Positions 60,238 to 64,000 of a stretch of 64,000 nt of DNA are shown piece by piece. Position 1 is the stretch's first letter. Every line of letters begins with the position of its first letter. Both the position numbers and the translations under genes were made by a program. The stretch spans positions 21,564,559 to 21,628,558 of the forward strand of contig NC_088680.1 in NCBI RefSeq assembly GCF_950023065.1. The letters run 5' to 3'. Below the pieces are notes generated by a model. It did not search any database, was not told where the DNA came from, and saw nothing but the letters and a program-made list of their open reading frames with translations. The stretch is from Planococcus citri (Eukaryota; Arthropoda; Insecta; Hemiptera; Pseudococcidae).

Positions 60238-60945
60238 TTATTGTATATAAAAAAATCCTTTAAAACTTTGTTTAAAAATTTCATTCACATTATCACAATC
60301 TTTATCAATTACTAGAAAGCCATACTTAGTTTTCCAACAAATATTGCACATTTCCAAATATTCATCAAATGTTACTAAATGTGAGACATGATTATCGTAG
60401 ATGTGTCTCGAATTTCTAAGATCTTGCATAAAAATTGCCAGTAAATTAAAATTATCTCTTATACATTGTTTTGGACATTTTGAATAGGATTGAGCTAGAT
60501 AAAAGCAAGAAATATTGTAATGTCTTCCTCTCAGATAGAAATTTGCTATTTTATCTTGAGGGTCTGTCAAAACATCGTCAAAAATTATAACTGAATTTGG
60601 TTTCATTTCTTCAGGTTCTTTCAAATCTTGAGGTAATATAGTACTAAAACCAATGTTCTGTTCTGGCGATGTTCTGTTGATAATATCTATTATGTTTTTC
60701 AATCGAATATATTTTTCTTGATGAGATGTTTTTGAGCAAAGATAAATATGGGTATATGTATTTATTTCCATTAGAATTTGAATTAAAAGATTGGTTTTAC
60801 CACAACCTGATGGACCAAATATACCAGCTCGAATTACATTTGGAAAATTTCTATTATATCGTGGACCCACCTCCTTGTAATCATAATTTTCAATTTCAAT
60901 AGGTATATCACTTTTAACTACTTTTATAATACGTTTTTTCTTCAT
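60238..60945 (-). CDS. A32/FtsK-like genome-packaging ATPase
   Basis: A 235-residue P-loop ATPase expected to pump DNA into capsids. Walker A GIFGPSGCGKTNLL places GPSGCGKT at residues 44-51; Walker B SVIIFDDV is near 118-125. Length and motifs agree with the packaging ATPases of Polintons and related viruses. The frame is intact. Its ATG is directly preceded by TCCTAATATAA on the minus strand. A 33-bp gap separates it from the divergently transcribed gene at 60979, so the two share an AT-rich control region. Confidence 0.85.
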   Translation of the reverse strand: MKKKRIIKVVKSDIPIEIENYDYKEVGPRYNRNFPNVIRAGIFGPSGCGKTNLLIQILMEINTYTHIYLCSKTSHQEKYIRLKNIIDIINRTSPEQNIGFSTILPQDLKEPEEMKPNSVIIFDDVLTDPQDKIANFYLRGRHYNISCFYLAQSYSKCPKQCIRDNFNLLAIFMQDLRNSRHIYDNHVSHLVTFDEYLEMCNICWKTKYGFLVIDKDCDNVNEIFKQSFKGFFYIQ

Positions 60946-60978
60946 TTATATTAGGATTTTTTTTTTTGTATTATAAAT
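60946..60978. promoter_or_regulatory. Bidirectional 33-bp promoter interval
   Basis: Between the divergent ATPase and minor-capsid-like genes. It contains TCCTAATATAA facing left (60946-60956), a run of T, and TGTATTATAAA facing right (60967-60977), each next to an ATG. Confidence 0.5.
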
Positions 60979-61965
60979 ATGAGATTTGATTTAATAGGCG
61001 AACGTAAAGGAGAAACTTTATCTTCTTACATTCACACAATATTTAAAAATAGAGTTAATCTGTGTTCTAATAAACTCTATGGAGTTTGTTTACTCATTCT
61101 TAGTCTCTTTAATTCTTTAATGAATGTAAGAAAACATAACAACAGGTTTGATCTTGTAGATGATCAAGGAAATCACGAGGAAATTTATATTTCAGAAGGT
61201 GCCTACGAAGTTACAGATATTATCAACGCTATAAGAGATAAAAAATTCAACTCTTTATATAATGTTGAGAGAAAAAATATACGATTTGATCTTTCAGAAG
61301 ATGAAAAGAAGATGATTACAGTTCCAGAAGGAATTTATGATGTGGATAATCTAGAGAGTACAATCAAAGCAAAGGAATTTGATAAACTAAATACAATAAT
61401 ACAAAAAAGGGAAGATTTACATCTAGATAAGTTATTAGATAAAGAGTGTCGTCATTACATTCACATTCCTGGAGATAAGTACAAAGTAGAAGATATCTTA
61501 CAAGCAATTAAAGAGAGAAGGTGTGCAGCAGATAAATTGAAAATGAATTTGACACCATATACTCATAAAGTAAAGATAATATCTGAAGGTAAAAAAGTTG
61601 ACTTTAGTGTACCCAACTCTATTTGTAGAGTTTTGGGTTATAGTGAAAGGGTTTTAGAAAAAGATGTAACACATCATTCAGATAGAATGATTGACATTTT
61701 TCCTCTTACTGCTATTCAAGTAAAATGTAATTTAGTGAATACAAATTATGAAAATGGAGAAGGAGGAGGTGGTGTAATATACTCCCACCCCTGGTCAGCT
61801 CCAACAGGTGAAAAATATTGGATAATCCCGTATCACTACTTATACTATGAAATAAATACACATTCTTTCAGGGAAATTGTAGTTCAGATTGTAGATCAAG
61901 ATGGTAATCTGTTGGATTTTGGTGATGAAAAAATTTATGTAGCATTGGATATTAGAGAAATGTAA
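60979..61965 (+). CDS. Putative minor capsid (penton-like) protein with N-terminal repeats
   Basis: A 328-residue intact frame, alone on the plus strand among capsid-type genes. The first half contains two clear and one or two weaker copies of a 40-60-residue module with R-F-D-L, then a Val/Ile-rich strand, P/S-E-G-x-Y-x-V, and a helix such as IINAIRDKKFN. The second half has VPNSICRVLGYSE, then IQVKCNLVNTNYENGEG, and ends with VQIVDQDGNLLDFGDEKIYV, a beta-rich arrangement like proteins that accompany the double-jelly-roll capsid protein in invertebrate elements (from memory). A single jelly roll or penton role is inferred. The ATG follows TGTATTATAAA by one base. Confidence 0.5.
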   Translation: MRFDLIGERKGETLSSYIHTIFKNRVNLCSNKLYGVCLLILSLFNSLMNVRKHNNRFDLVDDQGNHEEIYISEGAYEVTDIINAIRDKKFNSLYNVERKNIRFDLSEDEKKMITVPEGIYDVDNLESTIKAKEFDKLNTIIQKREDLHLDKLLDKECRHYIHIPGDKYKVEDILQAIKERRCAADKLKMNLTPYTHKVKIISEGKKVDFSVPNSICRVLGYSERVLEKDVTHHSDRMIDIFPLTAIQVKCNLVNTNYENGEGGGGVIYSHPWSAPTGEKYWIIPYHYLYYEINTHSFREIVVQIVDQDGNLLDFGDEKIYVALDIREM

Positions 61966-61989
61966 TTTTAAGAGAATTTCTCTTAAAAT
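61965..61989. terminator. Hairpin between convergent genes
   Basis: ATTTTAAGAGAA (61965-61976) and its exact reverse complement (61978-61989) form a 12-bp stem with one spacer base. It overlaps the last base of the plus-strand stop codon and ends two bases before the stop of the protease gene. Same geometry as the hairpin at 58161-58185. Confidence 0.6.
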
Positions 61990-61991
61990 AC

Positions 61992-62312
61992 TTAGAACTC
62001 AGCTAAAAATTTCAAACAAAGATGTCCACAAATAACTTGATTGAAATTTTGCTTTTGGTCAACATTATAATATACATTCTTTTGAAAATAGTTTAGTACT
62101 TCACTAGGAGGTCTTTCACCAAAAGAATCAAAATAAATTATATAATCATCTTTCTTGAAAAAACAAACCCAATGAGATCCAGGTCCAATAGAATCATCTA
62201 AATTGATAATCATGCTTTCATTTCTTCCAATTTGTTTTGGTAGTTGATCTTTCATAAACACTCCCCTAAAATAAGGTATACACAATTCCTTTGCATATAA
62301 TTCTAGTTCCAT
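61992..62312 (-). CDS. Adenovirus-type (adenain-like) cysteine protease
   Basis: A 106-residue protease that in related viruses cleaves capsid precursors during maturation. Visible active-site pattern: His47 in PGSHWVCFF, Asp62 in YFDSFGERPPSE, and Gln92...Cys95 in NQVICGHLCLKFL. This His-Asp/Glu-Gln-Cys order is that of adenain and the Polinton proteases. It is short against adenovirus proteases (about 200 residues), as is usual for the reduced forms. It ends next to the hairpin shared with the convergent gene, and its start lies 29 bp from the stop of the phospholipase-domain gene. Confidence 0.8.
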   Translation of the reverse strand: MELELYAKELCIPYFRGVFMKDQLPKQIGRNESMIINLDDSIGPGSHWVCFFKKDDYIIYFDSFGERPPSEVLNYFQKNVYYNVDQKQNFNQVICGHLCLKFLAEF

Positions 62313-62341
62313 ATTGGATAAGGGTTTAATAGGAATTTTTA

Positions 62342-63463
62342 TTAACCTCCCTTCCTCTTTTTTTTTTTTGCTTTCACATTAACCCCAGCACCTTCAACAG
62401 GTTTTCGATGAGAAGCTGGATTTAAATATAACCCCTCACCTTCAACAGGTTTTCGATGAGAAGCTGGATTCAAATATAATCCTTTTCCTACTTTCTTCAT
62501 AGCTAATTTGATATCTTTAGAATTATTTATAAATTGCAAAACCTTTTCGTTGTTTTCCAAACCTGTACCAGACTTTACTGGTTCCTCTAGTATATCAGTT
62601 AGTTGTTTGTGAAGAGGTTTTTCTTCTTTATATCTTTTTTTAACTTCTTCAACTAACTGATTGTTTGCTCTATGATTGCTATAGGCATCAAAACCATTTT
62701 TAATTATGGATGATGCTGCAGCTATAGCTGGTAATGCAGCAACTAGAGCAGGTAAGAAACCTCCAGTTTTATTATTTGTGTTGATAAATTCCAATTGTTT
62801 TGCAGACAACTTTATCTTGACTGATTTCTTTTTAGTACACGCTTTACTGATTTCCTTCTTTTGATATGTTGTCACTGGTAAATAAGTCTCTTTCATCACA
62901 CTGTTTTTTGTTCGAATCAATTGTTTGTGATCCAAGTTTAAAGTAATTGGTTTCCCTAACTTTATTCCCTCTAGAATTAACAGTTGCTCTTTTTCATCTA
63001 AATTGACAGGAATTTTTTCATAATTTTCCTTTTTCATACCGGTACCAAAGTACCTTTTTGCACCCATGACAGCATCCACAAGCTGAGCTTGTTTTTCCAA
63101 TTTTTTACTTGTATCTTTATCACGTGCAATATTTGAAGCTTCTCTCTGTAATATATAATCAGCTTCATGAAGTTCAGCAGGATCTTCCATCAATTCATAA
63201 GCAACATCATGTCTCCTAGATGCATAATCCAGTTTATTTCTTGGTTCAACTCCTTTCAATATTTGTAAAGTTGGATTTGTCCAGGGTCCAGTAAAATTAT
63301 GATCTTCTAAATGCATGGGAGGTAATGGAAGCTTCTTTATTGCCCAATTTGCAACTGTACCCAACATACCACTACCTTCTTTCACTTCACCATCAAACAT
63401 CACCTTGGGAATTCTTTGTCGAATTTTGTCATTCAATATAGTTTTAAAGTTGTTACTATTCAT
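62342..63463 (-). CDS. Capsid protein with parvovirus-type phospholipase A2 domain
   Basis: A 373-residue protein. The N-terminal third carries a secreted-PLA2-like domain: a calcium-loop-like HNFTGPWTNP (about 55-64), the catalytic helix LDYASRRHDVAYE with His85-Asp86, and a second Asp at 102 (ADYILQRE). In densoviruses and related elements this domain lets particles escape endosomes. The middle is basic and helical; a hydrophobic stretch, FLPALVAALPAIAAAS, lies near residue 235. The C terminus has two exact copies of GLYLNPASHRKPVEG (15 residues) and a lysine-rich tail. Six G-x-G-hydrophobic sites are scattered along it and could be protease cleavage points. The frame is intact. Confidence 0.75.
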   Translation of the reverse strand: MNSNNFKTILNDKIRQRIPKVMFDGEVKEGSGMLGTVANWAIKKLPLPPMHLEDHNFTGPWTNPTLQILKGVEPRNKLDYASRRHDVAYELMEDPAELHEADYILQREASNIARDKDTSKKLEKQAQLVDAVMGAKRYFGTGMKKENYEKIPVNLDEKEQLLILEGIKLGKPITLNLDHKQLIRTKNSVMKETYLPVTTYQKKEISKACTKKKSVKIKLSAKQLEFINTNNKTGGFLPALVAALPAIAAASSIIKNGFDAYSNHRANNQLVEEVKKRYKEEKPLHKQLTDILEEPVKSGTGLENNEKVLQFINNSKDIKLAMKKVGKGLYLNPASHRKPVEGEGLYLNPASHRKPVEGAGVNVKAKKKKRKGG

Positions 63464-63485
63464 GTTTATTACAGAAAAAAAAATA

Positions 63486-63656
63486 TCATTTCTTCTTTTT
63501 GCGTCTAATCACTTTTTTTCTAAATTTCCAAATACTTTTCAAGAGAATCGTCATCAAGAAAATACATGTTTTCATATTTTGATGCTGGGAGCTTGTTCTC
63601 CCACTTTGTGTATTAGAATTATTTCCTTCACTACTACATGGAGAGTCACTATTCAT
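63486..63656 (-). CDS. Small basic, possibly membrane-associated protein
   Basis: A 56-residue frame. I place the start at 63656 (MNSDSPCSSEG) rather than further upstream because CCTATTATAAA ends directly before this ATG. It has a Ser/Asn/Gln-rich N-terminal half, a hydrophobic stretch CIFLMTILLKSIW, and a tail of Lys/Arg. No family is recognised. It lies between two genes on the same strand and is probably a structural or membrane-active virion component (inference). Confidence 0.5.
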   Translation of the reverse strand: MNSDSPCSSEGNNSNTQSGRTSSQHQNMKTCIFLMTILLKSIWKFRKKVIRRKKKK

Positions 63657-63667
63657 TTTATAATAGG
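63657..63667 (-). promoter_or_regulatory. CCTATTATAAA start-proximal motif
   Basis: Reads CCTATTATAAA on the minus strand and abuts the ATG at 63656, with a T-run just upstream. Identical to the site before the capsid-like gene. Confidence 0.55.
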
Positions 63668-63679
63668 AAATTTTTTTTT

Positions 63680-64000
63680 TCAAAGTTCTTTAAGTTCTTG
63701 CAAAATCCTAACAATTTCATTTCTTAAATGAGGGTTGGAATTTCCAGCTTTCTTTTCACCATACAAAACAACTAATTTATCAAACAATTCAGGCAAGTTA
63801 TCCCAATAAATATATTTATCCCCAGATGTGTTGGCATACAAATTCATTTTTTTGAGATGATTTAAAATTGGTACTATTGCCTTACCATCTAAAGATCCTT
63901 TTTGAATCTCTGAGTAAATTGTGATTAATTTTTCTAGATAACTATCTATGCTATCACTTTGATACAACCCTCCCCCCTTTTTCAGATATTTATCCAGTAA
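63680..64000 (-). CDS. Unrecognised element ORF, 5' end beyond the window
   Basis: An open frame that runs off the right edge, so only its last 106 or so residues are visible. The frame includes KKGGGLYQSDSIDSYLEKL and continues helical and leucine-rich to LQELKEL. There is no ATG in the visible stretch before LYQSDS, so the start lies further right. The visible part resembles no family I know. Its KGGGLY segment is like the G-x-G-L sites in the adjacent phospholipase-domain protein, so it may be another processed virion protein (inference). Confidence 0.5.
   Translation of the reverse strand, partial: LLDKYLKKGGGLYQSDSIDSYLEKLITIYSEIQKGSLDGKAIVPILNHLKKMNLYANTSGDKYIYWDNLPELFDKLVVLYGEKKAGNSNPHLRNEIVRILQELKEL

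Larger units (their letters stand above)
56614..64000. mobile_element. Polinton/Maverick- or adintovirus-like element, partial
   Basis: A block of closely spaced, intron-free genes with a retroviral-type integrase, an A32/FtsK-like packaging ATPase, an adenovirus-type cysteine protease, a double-jelly-roll capsid-like protein, a probable minor capsid protein and a capsid protein with phospholipase A2 domain. This set defines Polinton/adintovirus-type elements (family knowledge). Gene spacing is often under 40 bp and the composition is AT-rich. The window ends inside the element. The family-B DNA polymerase and the second terminal repeat are not in view. The left terminal repeat and 6-bp duplication could not be placed. 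Old endogenous copies of this class are common in insect genomes. Confidence 0.85.

Noticed and set aside
59968..60315. Plus-strand frame across the integrase/ATPase junction
   Set aside because: Antisense to two genes with recognised catalytic motifs.
63315..63731. Plus-strand 138-residue frame
   Set aside because: Antisense to the PLA2-domain gene and the 56-residue gene; it lacks the start-proximal motif.
1..64000. tRNA or rRNA genes
   Set aside because: No cloverleaf with A and B boxes and no rRNA-like conserved stretch was noticed; a dedicated scan was not possible by eye.

Overview
This is eukaryotic DNA, most likely from a sap-feeding hemipteran insect (aphid, scale or mealybug type). 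That assignment is an inference. It rests on the AT-rich sequence, the many copies of a TAGGTACCTA-type motif, short exons with GT-AG introns, insect gene families and dense mobile DNA. Nothing looks bacterial.

Layout. 1-3.6 kb is gene-free and holds two tandem arrays. 3.6-42.0 kb carries five complete tandem ABCG half-transporter genes, all on the minus strand. Each has 13 coding exons of almost invariant length and encodes 608-626 residues. Their introns and spacers contain two solo LTRs with target-site duplications, several terminal-inverted-repeat DNA elements, and satellite arrays. 42-49 kb is a scrambled interval: a truncated cytochrome P450, a TIR element inside its intron, an LTR-like block, a 2.1-kb minisatellite, and the last three exons of an SLC46-like transporter on the plus strand. 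49.5-53.9 kb is a complete 11-exon gene for the E2 subunit of mitochondrial 2-oxoglutarate dehydrogenase (473 residues). 54-55.1 kb is a candidate 44-residue protein gene lying between a perfect 34-bp inverted repeat pair. 55.7-56.3 kb is the last two exons of a sixth ABCG gene.

From about 56.6 kb to the window edge lies part of a Polinton/Maverick- or adintovirus-like element. It has a 23-residue repeat protein, a double-jelly-roll capsid-like protein, a retroviral-type integrase, a packaging ATPase, a probable minor capsid protein, an adenovirus-type cysteine protease, a capsid protein with a phospholipase A2 domain, and two small ORFs. A family-B DNA polymerase and the far terminal repeat are not seen and would have to lie beyond 64 kb. 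The genes are intron-free and tightly packed. Several share an 11-bp TATTATAAA-type motif directly before the ATG, and the two convergent gene pairs are separated by 12-bp-arm hairpins. Most core genes look open; the repeat gene is frameshifted near its end.

How the parts relate. The ABCG genes are an expanded paralogue cluster, probably of plasma-membrane exporters. The 2-oxoglutarate dehydrogenase gene is housekeeping. The virus-like element carries integration, packaging, maturation and capsid functions, and sits where the upstream exons of the sixth ABCG gene should be.
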